Source: RGIG7450 sp045633565 (lineage in GTDB: Bacteria > Bacillota > Clostridia > RUG12999). From it: DNA of 64,000 nt. Within the stretch, counting starts at the first letter, position 1. Every line of letters starts with the position of its first letter. The stretch is from NCBI GenBank assembly GCA_045633565.1, contig JAZQYO010000011.1:62001-126000 (forward strand), in the 5' to 3' direction. A program made the position numbers and the translations under genes. Positions 49,295 to 58,309 of the stretch are shown in pieces. The notes beneath the pieces were generated by a model. That model saw only the letters and a program-made list of their open reading frames with translations. It ran no database searches and was not told where the DNA came from.

Positions 49295-49525
49295 TCAGTC
49301 AATAATATCAACTCTGACTTTTTTGTCCTCTTTACTTGCAACCGCTTTTACAACCGTTCTTATAGCTTTTGCAATTCTGCCCTGTTTGCCTATGATTTTA
49401 CCCATATCTGCCGGGTCAACCTTAAGCTCAAGCAGAGTGCCGTTTTCATTTACGGTTTCTTCAACAACAACCTCGTCGGGGTTGCTGACAAGCGACTGTG
49501 CTATGTTTTCTAATAATTCTTTCAT
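49295..49525 (-). CDS. khpA: KH-domain RNA-binding protein KhpA
   Basis: 76 residues, one KH domain with the GxxG loop in ADMGKIIGKQGRIAKAIRTV. KhpA pairs with KhpB and binds many RNAs, affecting cell division and sporulation. Placement between rpsP and rimM is conserved. Confidence 0.93.
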   Translation of the reverse strand: MKELLENIAQSLVSNPDEVVVEETVNENGTLLELKVDPADMGKIIGKQGRIAKAIRTVVKAVASKEDKKVRVDIID

Positions 49526-49545
49526 TTGACTTTCTCCTGACCGAA

Positions 49546-49791
49546 TTATTTTTCAATACCGTTTTTCTTGAAAAGAGCTTTAACAGTATCTGTAGGCTGA
49601 GCACCGTTTGCAATCCATTTTTTAGCTGCTTCAGCGTCAACTGTTACAGTTGCAGGCTCTGTAAGAGGATTGTATGTTCCAATCTCCTCAATAAAACGAC
49701 CGTTTCTGGGGTATCTTGAATCAGCTACCACAATTCTGTAATAAGGACTTTTCTTTGCGCCCATTCTGCGCAGACGAATTTTAACTGCCAC
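49546..49791 (-). CDS. rpsP: Ribosomal protein bS16
   Basis: 81 residues starting MAVKIRLRRMGAKKSPYYRI, with VVADSRYPRNGRFIEEIGTY, the bS16 signature. It is a 30S assembly protein. It lies directly downstream of ffh. Confidence 0.97.
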   Translation of the reverse strand: MAVKIRLRRMGAKKSPYYRIVVADSRYPRNGRFIEEIGTYNPLTEPATVTVDAEAAKKWIANGAQPTDTVKALFKKNGIEK

Positions 49792-49821
49792 TTTATATTC
49801 ACCTCCATAAAATATTTAATA

Positions 49822-51165
49822 TTAAAACGGGAATCTACCCATTTTTTTCATTTGTCTTTTCATGTTTTTGTTACCCGTAAACTGTTTTATCATTTTCTGC
49901 ATGGAATCAAACTGTTTGAGCAGTGCGTTTACCTCCTGCACCCTCATACCGCATCCGTTTGCAATACGCTGTTTACGGCTTGCATTTATAATTGACGGGT
50001 TATGTCTTTCAGCCGGCGTCATAGAAAGTATGATTGCCTCTGTTCGTCCAAGCTGATTATCGTCAATATTTGCATTTTTAAGAGCCTTTGAATCTATGCC
50101 CGGAATCATTCCCACAATCTGTGAAAGCGGTCCCATATTTTTCATCTGACGAAGTTGCTGCAAAAAGTCTTCAAGGTCAAACTTATTTTTCATAAGCTTT
50201 TCCTCAAGCTCTTTTGCCTGCTTTTCGTCAAATGCTTCCTGTGCCTTGTCAATCAGGGTTAAAACGTCGCCCATACCGAGAATTCTTGATGCCATTCTTT
50301 CAGGGTAGAACACCTCAAGGTCGGACAGTTTTTCGCCCATACCGGCAAATTTTACCGGTTTTCCGGTTACAGCACGGACGCTTATTGCCGCACCGCCTCT
50401 GGTATCACCGTCAAGCTTTGTTAAAACTACGCCCGTAATGTCAAGCTGTTCATTAAAAGCCTGCGCCACATTTACTGCGTCCTGACCTGTCATTGAGTCA
50501 ACAACAAGCAGAATTTCAGTCGAGTCGGTAACCGATTTTATATCTTCTAGCTCCTGCATCAGTTCTTCATTTACATGAAGACGTCCCGCAGTATCTATGA
50601 TAACAAGGTCATTGCCGTTTCTTTTTGCATTATCAATTGCCTTTTCGGCAATCTTAACCGGATTTTGTTCTCCCTCTACGGAAAACACCGGAATATCAAG
50701 CTGCGCGCCCACAACCTGAAGCTGCTTAATAGCCGCAGGACGGTAAACGTCACAGGCTACAAGAAGCGGTCTTTTGGATTTTTGTTTTCTGAGCAGTGCC
50801 GCAATTTTTGCAGATGTAGTAGTTTTACCTGCACCCTGCAGACCTACCATCATTATAACCGTAGGCGGTTTTGAGGAAAAATTAATCTTTGCTTCCTCTG
50901 TACCCAAAAGAGCAACAAGCTCTTCTTTAACAATTTTTATAATATGCTGAGCAGGGGTCAGACTCTGGAGTATCTCCGCACCGACTGCACGCTCAGATGT
51001 TTTTGCAATAAAATCTTTTACAACCTTATAGTTTACGTCTGCTTCAAGCAGAGCAAGGCGGATTTCCCTCATGGCATTTTTAACATCAAGTTCAGTTACC
51101 TTGCCATGATTTTTCATTTTTCTGAAGGTATCCTGAAGTCTCTCCATCAAGCTATCAAATGCCAC
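49822..51165 (-). CDS. ffh: Signal recognition particle protein Ffh
   Basis: 447 residues. N domain; G domain with GLQGAGKTTT (G1), DTAGRL (G3) and TKLDGD (G4); Met-rich M domain (about 300-440, LPQ-like MKNMGPLSQIVGMIPG, FTGNKNMKRQMKKMGRFPF). It binds signal sequences and SRP RNA and delivers nascent membrane proteins to FtsY. It follows ylxM, as usual. Confidence 0.97.
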   Translation of the reverse strand: MAFDSLMERLQDTFRKMKNHGKVTELDVKNAMREIRLALLEADVNYKVVKDFIAKTSERAVGAEILQSLTPAQHIIKIVKEELVALLGTEEAKINFSSKPPTVIMMVGLQGAGKTTTSAKIAALLRKQKSKRPLLVACDVYRPAAIKQLQVVGAQLDIPVFSVEGEQNPVKIAEKAIDNAKRNGNDLVIIDTAGRLHVNEELMQELEDIKSVTDSTEILLVVDSMTGQDAVNVAQAFNEQLDITGVVLTKLDGDTRGGAAISVRAVTGKPVKFAGMGEKLSDLEVFYPERMASRILGMGDVLTLIDKAQEAFDEKQAKELEEKLMKNKFDLEDFLQQLRQMKNMGPLSQIVGMIPGIDSKALKNANIDDNQLGRTEAIILSMTPAERHNPSIINASRKQRIANGCGMRVQEVNALLKQFDSMQKMIKQFTGNKNMKRQMKKMGRFPF

Positions 51166-51176
51166 TGTATCTCACC

Positions 51177-51503
51177 TCATATCTCTATGCTCTCTATCAT
51201 TTCAATTACCGGCGAAAGCTTTTCATCTTCCATACCGGCAAGCTTTTCTTTTATTATATCCATTTTTTCCGAAAGCTCTTTAAATCTTTGTGCAAGTCCG
51301 AGTTTTTCTTCCGCCTCGGTAAGAATCGCCTCGGCTTTTTTTACACAGTCTCTTACTCCCTGACGGGTTATTCCCACATCCTGAGCAATCTCAGATAATG
51401 ACAAATCTTCTTCATAATAAAGGCTTATTATGTCCCTCTGCCTGTCTGAAAGAAGGCTTCCGTAAAAGTCTATTAAAAGTCCAATCTGATAATCTTTCGC
51501 CAT
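51177..51503 (-). CDS. ylxM: YlxM-like HTH protein, SRP operon
   Basis: 108 residues with a sigma-4-like HTH (LLSDRQRDIISLYYEEDLSL, SEIAQDVGITRQGVRDCVKK) and a C-terminal helix. This is the YlxM/p13 family that precedes ffh in Firmicutes and can modulate SRP function. The frame reaches 51566, but AGGTGATG and family length indicate ATG 51503. Confidence 0.9.
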   Translation of the reverse strand: MAKDYQIGLLIDFYGSLLSDRQRDIISLYYEEDLSLSEIAQDVGITRQGVRDCVKKAEAILTEAEEKLGLAQRFKELSEKMDIIKEKLAGMEDEKLSPVIEMIESIEI

Positions 51504-51596
51504 ACTTTCATCACCTGTAAAGCAAATCGCTTTACATAGTATATCAAATGTAAAGCGACTTGTCAAGTATTTTATATAATTTTTTATTAGAAATAT

Positions 51597-51836
51597 TTAT
51601 TTTCTCCTGTGCATTCCCATAAGCACAACAGAAAGTACGGCCATAACCAGCACCTGAATTAAAGTAAGACACGCGATTGTAATTTTTGTCTGGTTTTGAC
51701 AAAATCCGTCCAAATACATCAGCGTATCAATAACCAGTGCACAAAAAATACTTATCCAGGTCTGTTTGCGGTTTATAAGTCTGCAAACAACAGGTAAAAT
51801 CAGTGCTATTAGCAAAAATATTAAAATAGGATGCAT
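51597..51836 (-). CDS. Small two-helix membrane protein
   Basis: 79 residues with two or three hydrophobic helices (ILIFLLIALILPVVCRLI, ISIFCALVIDTLMYLDGF, CLTLIQVLVMAVLSVVLMGM). No known domain. It lies 15 nt after xpt in the same direction, so it is probably co-transcribed, but a functional link is not evident. Confidence 0.55.
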   Translation of the reverse strand: MHPILIFLLIALILPVVCRLINRKQTWISIFCALVIDTLMYLDGFCQNQTKITIACLTLIQVLVMAVLSVVLMGMHRRK

Positions 51837-51851
51837 TATATTTTCTTCCCT

Positions 51852-52424
51852 TTATTCAACAAATGTAAGTGTATTGTCGGTCATTGATGCAATCATAGCA
51901 AGAGACTCTATTCTTATTCCCTGTTTTCTGATTCTTTCTCCGCCACCCTGGAAGTATTTTTCTATTACAATTCCTATACCTTCCAGTGTTGCTCCTGACT
52001 GATTAACAATATCAATCAGCCCATCAAGAGCGCAACCGTTTGCAAGAAAATCATCTATTATAAGCACCCTGTCATTTTCCCCAAGAAATTCTTTTGACAC
52101 AATAACATCATAAATTCTGCCGTGAGTGTAGGACTGAACTCTTGAAGAATAAACCTCGCCGGCAATATTTTTTGTCTGATTTTTCTTGGCAAATACAAGA
52201 GGAACCCCAAAAGCCTTTGCAACCATACACGCAATCGCAATCCCCGATGCTTCAATGGTCAGAATTTTATTGATTCTGGCATCAGCAAATCTCTTTTTAA
52301 ATTCTTTGCCGATTTCCTCTAAAATATTTATGTCCATCTGATGGTTTAAAAAACTGTCCACCTTTAAAACATTACCAGGTTTAACCTTGCCATCTTTAAG
52401 AATTTTCTCTTTCAAACTTTGCAC
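51852..52424 (-). CDS. xpt: Xanthine phosphoribosyltransferase
   Basis: 190 residues. The PRPP-binding motif VLIIDDFLANGCALDGLI and the start MQSLKEKILKDGKVKPGNVL identify Xpt, which converts xanthine and PRPP to XMP for purine salvage. The start is GTG 52424 with GGAGGG 8 nt upstream. The leader is only about 25 nt, too short for a purine riboswitch. Confidence 0.93.
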   Translation of the reverse strand: MQSLKEKILKDGKVKPGNVLKVDSFLNHQMDINILEEIGKEFKKRFADARINKILTIEASGIAIACMVAKAFGVPLVFAKKNQTKNIAGEVYSSRVQSYTHGRIYDVIVSKEFLGENDRVLIIDDFLANGCALDGLIDIVNQSGATLEGIGIVIEKYFQGGGERIRKQGIRIESLAMIASMTDNTLTFVE

Positions 52425-52453
52425 CGGGAATCCCTCCAGAAAGTGTTTTTTAC

Positions 52454-52482
52454 ATTATACCATTAGTTTCAATTAATTTCAA
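52454..52482 (-). promoter_or_regulatory. Promoter of xpt
   Basis: Leftward TTGAAA (52482-52477), 17-nt spacer, TATAAT (52459-52454). Confidence 0.7.
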
Positions 52483-52509
52483 CACATTTTTACCATATTC
52501 CCCACTTTC

Positions 52510-52538
52510 TTGACTTACTTTTATAAAAGTGGTATAAT
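52510..52538 (+). promoter_or_regulatory. Promoter of metF-metH
   Basis: TTGACT (52510-52515), 17-nt spacer, TATAAT (52533-52538), 27 nt before ATG 52566, leaving no room for a SAM riboswitch. Confidence 0.75.
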
Positions 52539-52565
52539 TTTAACAATATTTAACGAGGTGAGCAT

Positions 52566-53435
52566 ATGAAAATAACAGACATCTTAAATAATGGAAAAAT
52601 CAATATATCCTGCGAGCTGTTCCCACCCAAGACAGACGATAAATTTGCAGAGGCAAAAACCGTTGTGCGTGAAATTGCCGCACTATCCCCATCTTACATG
52701 AGTGTTACCTATGGTGCCGCAGGAACTGCAAGCGGTAAAACCCTTGAAATTGCAGATGAAATCCAGAACGGCTGCAAGGTTACCGCACTTGCTCACCTCA
52801 CCTGTGTTGCTTCAAATAAAGATAAAATTAAAGATGTTCTGAATTCACTAAAAGAAAAAAATATTGAAAATATACTTGCTCTCCGTGGCGATTTGCCCCA
52901 AGACTCGGATTTCCCACTTTCGGAAAACTATAAACATGCCAGCGACCTGATGCGTGAAATTACAGATTTTGGCGGTTTTTGCATTGGCGGAGCATGTTAT
53001 CCGGAAGGGCATCCCGAATCGAACACAATTTTCGATGATATTGAAAATCTGAAGATAAAACAGGATTCGGGTTGCAGTTTTTTAACAACCCAGATGTTTT
53101 TTGACAATAACATTTTATATAACTACATGTACAAGCTATTAAAAGCAGGCGTGACTATCCCTGTTATTGCAGGTATTATGCCTGTTACAAATGCTGCTCA
53201 GATAAAAAGAATTATCTCTCTTTCCGGCTCGCTCATCCCATCTCGCTTTAAAGCAATTGTTGACCGATTTGCTGACAGTCCGGAAGCGATGAAGCAAGCG
53301 GGAATTGCTTATGCAACCGAGCAGATAATTGACCTTGCGGCAAACGGCGTTAATAACATTCATATTTACACAATGAACAAACCCGACGTTGCCGGCAGCA
53401 TTATGAAAAACCTTTCGGAGATAATCGGAGGATAA
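52566..53435 (+). CDS. metF: Methylenetetrahydrofolate reductase
   Basis: 289 residues, TIM-barrel flavoprotein family: ISCELFPPKTDDKFAEAKTV, MSVTYGAAGTASGKTLEIAD, ILALRGDLPQD and SGCSFLTTQMFFDNNILYNY. It makes 5-methyl-THF, the methyl donor of the downstream methionine synthase. Five nucleotides separate its stop from metH. Confidence 0.93.
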   Translation: MKITDILNNGKINISCELFPPKTDDKFAEAKTVVREIAALSPSYMSVTYGAAGTASGKTLEIADEIQNGCKVTALAHLTCVASNKDKIKDVLNSLKEKNIENILALRGDLPQDSDFPLSENYKHASDLMREITDFGGFCIGGACYPEGHPESNTIFDDIENLKIKQDSGCSFLTTQMFFDNNILYNYMYKLLKAGVTIPVIAGIMPVTNAAQIKRIISLSGSLIPSRFKAIVDRFADSPEAMKQAGIAYATEQIIDLAANGVNNIHIYTMNKPDVAGSIMKNLSEIIGG

Positions 53436-53440
53436 AACTT

Positions 53441-55810
53441 ATGGATTTCAGACAGCTTATTGGTAATAAAATACTGTTTTTTGACGGTGGCATGGGCACA
53501 ATGCTCATGCAGCACGGCCTTAAAACGGGGCAGCTTCCCGACTCTTTGAATCTGACCGCAGGCGATGTTGTCACAAGTATTCACCGCAAATATCTTGAGA
53601 GTGGCGCTAATATCATAACAGCAAACACCTTTGGTTCAAACCCCATTAAACTTGAAGGTACCGGGTATTCTGCAGGGCAGCTTATCTCTGCCGGCATAAC
53701 CAACGCAAAAAATGCCACAAAGGATTTCAAGGACGCTTTTGTAGCACTTGACATAGGGTCTTGCGGAAAACTTTTAAAACCCTACGGTGAAATTGATTTT
53801 GACAGTGCTTATGATGCGTTTGCCGAGGTTGTAAAAGCAGGCTCAGATGCAGACCTTGTTCTTATAGAAACAATGAGTGATTTATATGAAATAAAAGCTG
53901 CTGTGCTTGCTGCAAAGGAAAACTCAAATCTTCCGGTAGTGGTTACCGCTTCGTTTGATGAAACCGGCAGACTTTTAACCGGCGGTGATATTTCCTCTTT
54001 TGTAGCTCTTTTAGAAGGACTGGGCGTGGATGCTCTCGGCATGAACTGCGGACTTGGTCCCAAAGAAATGCTGCGGCTTCTCCCCTCTCTTCTTGACGTT
54101 TGCTCAATTCCGGTAGTGGTTAATGCAAATGCCGGTCTTCCTCAGGAATGTTGCGGAAAGACCGTTTATAACGTCGGACCGGAGGAATTTGCAGAAGATG
54201 TCAAAAAGATGATAGAGCTTGGCGTAAGCGGAGTTGGCGGATGCTGCGGAACAACTCCCGACCACATCCGTGCAGTATATGAAAAGTGCAATGATATCCC
54301 CTTAAAGCCCGTTGCCGACAAAAATCTGTCGGTTGTTTGCTCGGGCTCAAAGGCTGTTTTTCTCGGTCAAAAACCTATTATTATCGGCGAGCGCCTTAAT
54401 CCAACCGGCAAAAAAAGATTAAAGCAGGCTCTTGTAGAGCAGGACTATGGATATATTCTCGGCGAGGCACTTTCTCAGTCTGAAGCAGGCGCACACGTAC
54501 TTGATGTCAATGTCGGTCTTAATGAAATTGATGAACCGGAAATGATGGTCAAAACCGTCACAGAGCTTCAGGCGGTAACCTCTCTCCCACTTCAGCTTGA
54601 CACATCAGACCCCGTGGCAATGGAACGTGGTATGCGGATTTACAACGGTAAACCCATGGTAAACTCCGTAAACGGAAAAGAAGAATCATTAAGTACCATT
54701 TTGCCGCTTGTCAAAAAATACGGCGGTGTAGTGGTTGCCCTTACGCTTGATGAAAATGGTATTCCCGAAACGACTGAGGGTAGAATTAAAATTGCAGAAA
54801 AAATAATCAGCCGTGCCGCTGAGTTGGGCATAAAAAAGAAGGACATTATTGTTGACCCTCTGACGCTGACTGTCAGCACCAATCCCGAAAACACAAATAT
54901 AACTCTTGATGCAATAAAATATCTCACTGAAGAAACTTATGTAAATACCGTTCTCGGAGTTTCAAACATATCTTTCGGACTTCCCGAGCGAGATAAAATA
55001 AACAGTGTTTTCTTTGCAATGGCACTTAAGAGCGGTCTGTCTGCAGCAATTATAAATCCCGGCAGCAGTGCTATGAAAAATACTTATCTTTCATATTGCG
55101 CACTCTCCGGGCTTGACGAAAATTTTAGTGATTATATAGCTTGCTGTGCCACCTCTGAAACGGCTGTAAAACCGCAGGAGCAGACAGATATGCCCCTCAG
55201 GAAAGCAATTTTTTCAGGTCTTAAGGCTCAGGCACAAACTGCTGCAAAAGAGCTTCTTTTAACCGCAGAGCCTTTCAGCATTATAGAAAACGAGCTTATT
55301 CCGGCTCTTGATGAGGTTGGGAAAGCTTTTGAAAGCGGCAAACTTTTTCTCCCCCAGCTTCTTATGAGTGCAGAAGCCGCCGGAGCCGTTTCTGAGCTTG
55401 TAAAATCCCATCTTTCAGCACAAGATAGCGACGGAAATAAAAAAGGCAAGGTTGTTCTTGCCACAGTTTTGGGAGATATTCACGACATAGGAAAAAATAT
55501 ACTGAAAGTGCTGTTTGAAAATTATAACTTTGAAGTGATAGACCTAGGCAAGGATGTCCCCCCCGAAGTTATAGTTTCTACAGTTATAAAGGAAAATGCA
55601 CCACTTGTTGCATTAAGCGCACTTATGACAACCACCGTTAAAAATATGGAAACTACCATAAATCTTCTCCGCGAAAAAACAGATTGCAAAATAATGGTGG
55701 GCGGAGCAGTGCTGACCAAAGAATATGCCGATAAAATAGGTGCTGATTTTTATTCTAAGGATGCAATGGGTGCAGTACGCCTTGCAAACGAATTTTTCAG
55801 CAAAATTTAG
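53441..55810 (+). CDS. metH: Cobalamin-dependent methionine synthase, short form
   Basis: 789 residues. Homocysteine-binding domain (1-290, DGGMGTMLMQHGLK, zinc ligands including GVGGCCGTTPDHI). Pterin-binding domain (about 310-570, IIIGERLNPTGKKRLKQAL, VLDVNVGLNEIDEPEMM). B12 domain (about 590-789, with the cap and DIHDIGKNILKV, whose His is the cobalt ligand). The C-terminal AdoMet reactivation domain of the roughly 1200-residue enzyme is missing, as in many anaerobes. A separate reactivation protein would be needed. Confidence 0.93.
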   Translation: MDFRQLIGNKILFFDGGMGTMLMQHGLKTGQLPDSLNLTAGDVVTSIHRKYLESGANIITANTFGSNPIKLEGTGYSAGQLISAGITNAKNATKDFKDAFVALDIGSCGKLLKPYGEIDFDSAYDAFAEVVKAGSDADLVLIETMSDLYEIKAAVLAAKENSNLPVVVTASFDETGRLLTGGDISSFVALLEGLGVDALGMNCGLGPKEMLRLLPSLLDVCSIPVVVNANAGLPQECCGKTVYNVGPEEFAEDVKKMIELGVSGVGGCCGTTPDHIRAVYEKCNDIPLKPVADKNLSVVCSGSKAVFLGQKPIIIGERLNPTGKKRLKQALVEQDYGYILGEALSQSEAGAHVLDVNVGLNEIDEPEMMVKTVTELQAVTSLPLQLDTSDPVAMERGMRIYNGKPMVNSVNGKEESLSTILPLVKKYGGVVVALTLDENGIPETTEGRIKIAEKIISRAAELGIKKKDIIVDPLTLTVSTNPENTNITLDAIKYLTEETYVNTVLGVSNISFGLPERDKINSVFFAMALKSGLSAAIINPGSSAMKNTYLSYCALSGLDENFSDYIACCATSETAVKPQEQTDMPLRKAIFSGLKAQAQTAAKELLLTAEPFSIIENELIPALDEVGKAFESGKLFLPQLLMSAEAAGAVSELVKSHLSAQDSDGNKKGKVVLATVLGDIHDIGKNILKVLFENYNFEVIDLGKDVPPEVIVSTVIKENAPLVALSALMTTTVKNMETTINLLREKTDCKIMVGGAVLTKEYADKIGADFYSKDAMGAVRLANEFFSKI

Positions 55811-55821
55811 TTAATAAATAT

Positions 55822-55840
55822 CCCCCCGTATAACGGGGGG
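55822..55840 (+). terminator. Terminator of metF-metH
   Basis: CCCCCC (55822-55827), GTATAAC loop, GGGGGG (55835-55840), then TTTTT. Confidence 0.85.
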
Positions 55841-55920
55841 TTTTTCATTTTCGGGCATAGCCCTAATACTACTGGCGACGCACAAGTGTGTTTTAGATTG
55901 GCCTGCCAGCCATGCAACCA
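55841..55920. other. Probable IS200/IS605 end remnant
   Basis: Downstream of the transposase remnant, relative to its direction, lie GGGCATAGCCC (55853-55863) and TGGCCTGCCA palindromes. Short subterminal hairpins like these are typical of IS200/IS605 ends. I cannot fix the exact boundary. Confidence 0.45.
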
Positions 55921-56165
55921 CTACTTGCCACCCATAAATGGGTCTCGTGGGTCAAATAAGCTTAACTGGTCGCTTTCTTTATCTTTTTTCAGTTGTTCTG
56001 CTATATACGTTTTTATTGCTTTTGTGTTCTTGCCCACTGTATCAACATATGTATATGGTCCGGACATACTTCTCCTTCTATAATTTCTACTCCTTTCCAC
56101 TGACATAATTGGCGTAATATTTCTCTGATTTCTAGTCTTTTTTCTTCAAAAAATTCTTCCTCTCT
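55921..56165 (-). pseudogene. Decayed IS200/IS605-type TnpA (Y1) transposase
   Basis: In one frame RLEIREILRQLCQWKGVEII, ending CPDHIHML, preserves the HUH region of IS200-type TnpA. In the next frame YVDTVGKNTKAIKTYIAEQ and DPRDPFMGG preserve the C-terminus with the region of the catalytic Tyr. About 60 residues between them are missing, and the fusion also shifts frame. The N-terminal 35 or so residues are missing too and replaced by the leader-motif repeat. It cannot encode an active enzyme. Confidence 0.85.
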
Positions 56166-56170
56166 GATTT

Positions 56171-56276
56171 TTGTATTTACCTTTCGGCAACACAAACATA
56201 CCACAGAAGATGTCATAAGTCTACGAAGGAATTTGCAAACCGCTTTTCTTTGGTTAATGTTTATCATATTTTGATA
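56171..56276 (-). repeat. Recurrent leader motif, copy 4 (outside the element)
   Basis: 56171-56232 matches 5521-5582 at 61 of 62 positions. The AT-rich continuation at 56243-56276 (CTTTGGTTAATGTTTATCAT) matches copy 2. It abuts the truncated transposase, not a complete gene. Confidence 0.8.
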
Positions 56277-56282
56277 TAGAAA

Positions 56283-56320
56283 AACCCTCTGAAACAATAT
56301 TTATGTTATCTCAGAGGGTT
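56283..56320 (-). terminator. Terminator of the glycan cluster
   Basis: AACCCTCTGA (56283-56292) pairs with TCAGAGGGTT (56311-56320). The leftward transcript continues with TTTTCTAT. Confidence 0.85.
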
Positions 56321-56354
56321 CAAATCAAGTTTTTACACAACAATAAAGCCAGGC

Positions 56355-57359
56355 TTACCTTTTAAAACCATTATTCTTCGATGCATATGCTTTTGCAGGA
56401 AAGAAAAAGAAATTCAAAAACTTTACTTTTTTTGCAATTAGTGCCGCTAATACCGAAAATACCAATCCGCAAACAGTACCCAAAATTACATGAATCCACC
56501 ACTGTGCTATATTCATACGAAGCAATATGATTCTTATTCCTGCAGTAAATATAGTGTGTAGTAAATAAATTTGAAAAGAATGCTTGCTTAAAAAATCGAG
56601 AAAATGGGAAATAAGTTTCAAATTTTGAATGATAGAAATAAACATAATACTTGAATATATCCCGAACAGTATCATTAATTCTTTTATGAATGGGGCTTCT
56701 ATTATGTCTAATAAAACAAGCACAACACCTACTGCTATATGTGTTAACACGATTAACCATTTTGCACGATCGGGAAGCTTTGTGAGATTTTTAAAATTCA
56801 CAAATGTACCGACTCCGAAAGCGAGTGCGGAATAGAACACTACATCCAAACTTCCAAGCGGAATACCAAACAGCGGAGCTAAATAACCTATTAAAACAAC
56901 AATAAGCGTAATATGCCAATTCTTTATTATCCCTGAAAAAAACGTCCAAATACAAAACAAAAAGAATAGCGCGTAAAGATACCAATATTGAGCAACAGGA
57001 GTTTTCCATATATAAAAAATATCTGAAACTTCAAAACCTGTATTTGCTTCTCCAACCAAACTGTTTATTAATATGTAAACAACTGAAAAAGCTATGTACG
57101 GAATACCAAGGTTGTACAGCTTATAGAGAATAAAACCTGATTTGGTTTTCTTACTTTTCCATTCTCCGCAAGCTATATACACAACACCACTCAAAAACAG
57201 AAAAAGTGCAACATGAAAAGACCAAATAAACTTTTCTGTTCCCCAAAAAAATTCAGGAATATCTATACCTGCAAGTCTTATTCCCATAATAACATGACCG
57301 AACAGAACCAAAAAGCAGGCATATCCCTTCAGTCTGTCAACAAGCACATTTCTTTCCAT
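56355..57359 (-). CDS. Membrane acyltransferase, acyltransferase 3 family
   Basis: 334 residues, about ten transmembrane helices. The start RLKGYACFLVLFGHVIMGIR contains the conserved membrane His, and FIWSFHVALFLFLSGVVYIA is the second family signature. These enzymes O-acylate surface polysaccharides or glycolipids. It ends the leftward glycan cluster, so it probably modifies the polymer built by the neighbouring glycosyltransferases. Confidence 0.85.
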   Translation of the reverse strand: MERNVLVDRLKGYACFLVLFGHVIMGIRLAGIDIPEFFWGTEKFIWSFHVALFLFLSGVVYIACGEWKSKKTKSGFILYKLYNLGIPYIAFSVVYILINSLVGEANTGFEVSDIFYIWKTPVAQYWYLYALFFLFCIWTFFSGIIKNWHITLIVVLIGYLAPLFGIPLGSLDVVFYSALAFGVGTFVNFKNLTKLPDRAKWLIVLTHIAVGVVLVLLDIIEAPFIKELMILFGIYSSIMFISIIQNLKLISHFLDFLSKHSFQIYLLHTIFTAGIRIILLRMNIAQWWIHVILGTVCGLVFSVLAALIAKKVKFLNFFFFPAKAYASKNNGFKR

Positions 57360-57382
57360 TTTGCACCTCCTTAAACTTACAT

Positions 57383-58309
57383 TTATTTTTCTTCTTTACT
57401 CCTGCAAGTTGAAGAAACAATATATTTCGGTCTTCCTTTAATTTCATCATAAATACGAGCAACATAATATCCGATAATACCAAGACTTATCATCATGATA
57501 CTGCCTATAAAGAGCAGAATAATTATAACAGTTGTCATACCTTCAAGGGCAATGCCACGAATTTTATCAACCAGTGCCCAAACACTGAAAATAGCGGTAA
57601 TAATAAGCATCATAACGCCAAGCACCGTTACTATTTGCATTGGTGCTGTTGAGTAGGCAGAAATATTTGAAACAGCATATTTCAAAAGACCTATGACAGA
57701 CCATTTTGATTCACCTTCAAGTCTTTCATTAACCTCAAATTCAACCGTTGTTTTGCGATATCCCACCCAAAAAGAAATCGCTCTGAAAAAGCCGTTTCTT
57801 TCGGGAATTTTATTGAGTATATCTATAACCTTACGGTCAAGCAGTTTAAAGTCAGAAGCGTTTGACATATCAAATCCTACTACCGAACTGATAACCCTAT
57901 AAAACTTCCTTGCGGCAAAGCCACGCATTTTGCTTTCATTTCCTCTTGTTTTTTTAATACCCTCAACAATTTCATATCCATCTTGCCACAAACGATACAT
58001 TTCGACAATTTTCTCGGGTGGATGTTGAAGATCGCAATCAATTACAACGGCTGCATCTCCTGCGGCACTTGCAAGACCTGCCGATATGGCTGCCTCTTTT
58101 CCGAAATTTCTCGAAAAATGCAGTCCATATATATTTTTTTCTTTATCAGCCAATTTCTTTATTTTTTCATATGTAGCATCTGTAGAACCATCATTAATAA
58201 AAATAAGTTCATTATCAATTTCAGCTTCTCTTAAAATCTTTGATATTGTGTAGTAGGCTCTTTCTACGGATAATTCCTCGTTGTATGCAGGAATAATTAC
58301 GGATAGCAT
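57383..58309 (-). CDS. Family 2 glycosyltransferase, polyprenyl-phosphate type (GtrB/DPM1-like)
   Basis: 308 residues. The GT-A domain starts LSVIIPAYNEELSVERAYYT, with INDGSTDAT and the metal-binding DCDLQHPPE. Two C-terminal transmembrane helices (about 230-255 and 268-292) give the GtrB-like layout of enzymes that load a sugar onto a polyprenyl phosphate. Its ATG follows the EAL gene's stop with no gap, and its ribosome-binding site lies inside that gene. Confidence 0.88.
   Translation of the reverse strand: MLSVIIPAYNEELSVERAYYTISKILREAEIDNELIFINDGSTDATYEKIKKLADKEKNIYGLHFSRNFGKEAAISAGLASAAGDAAVVIDCDLQHPPEKIVEMYRLWQDGYEIVEGIKKTRGNESKMRGFAARKFYRVISSVVGFDMSNASDFKLLDRKVIDILNKIPERNGFFRAISFWVGYRKTTVEFEVNERLEGESKWSVIGLLKYAVSNISAYSTAPMQIVTVLGVMMLIITAIFSVWALVDKIRGIALEGMTTVIIILLFIGSIMMISLGIIGYYVARIYDEIKGRPKYIVSSTCRSKEEK

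Noticed and set aside
52425..52565. Purine or SAM riboswitch upstream of xpt or metF
   Set aside because: The promoters at 52454-52482 and 52510-52538 leave leaders of only about 25 nt, too short for an aptamer.
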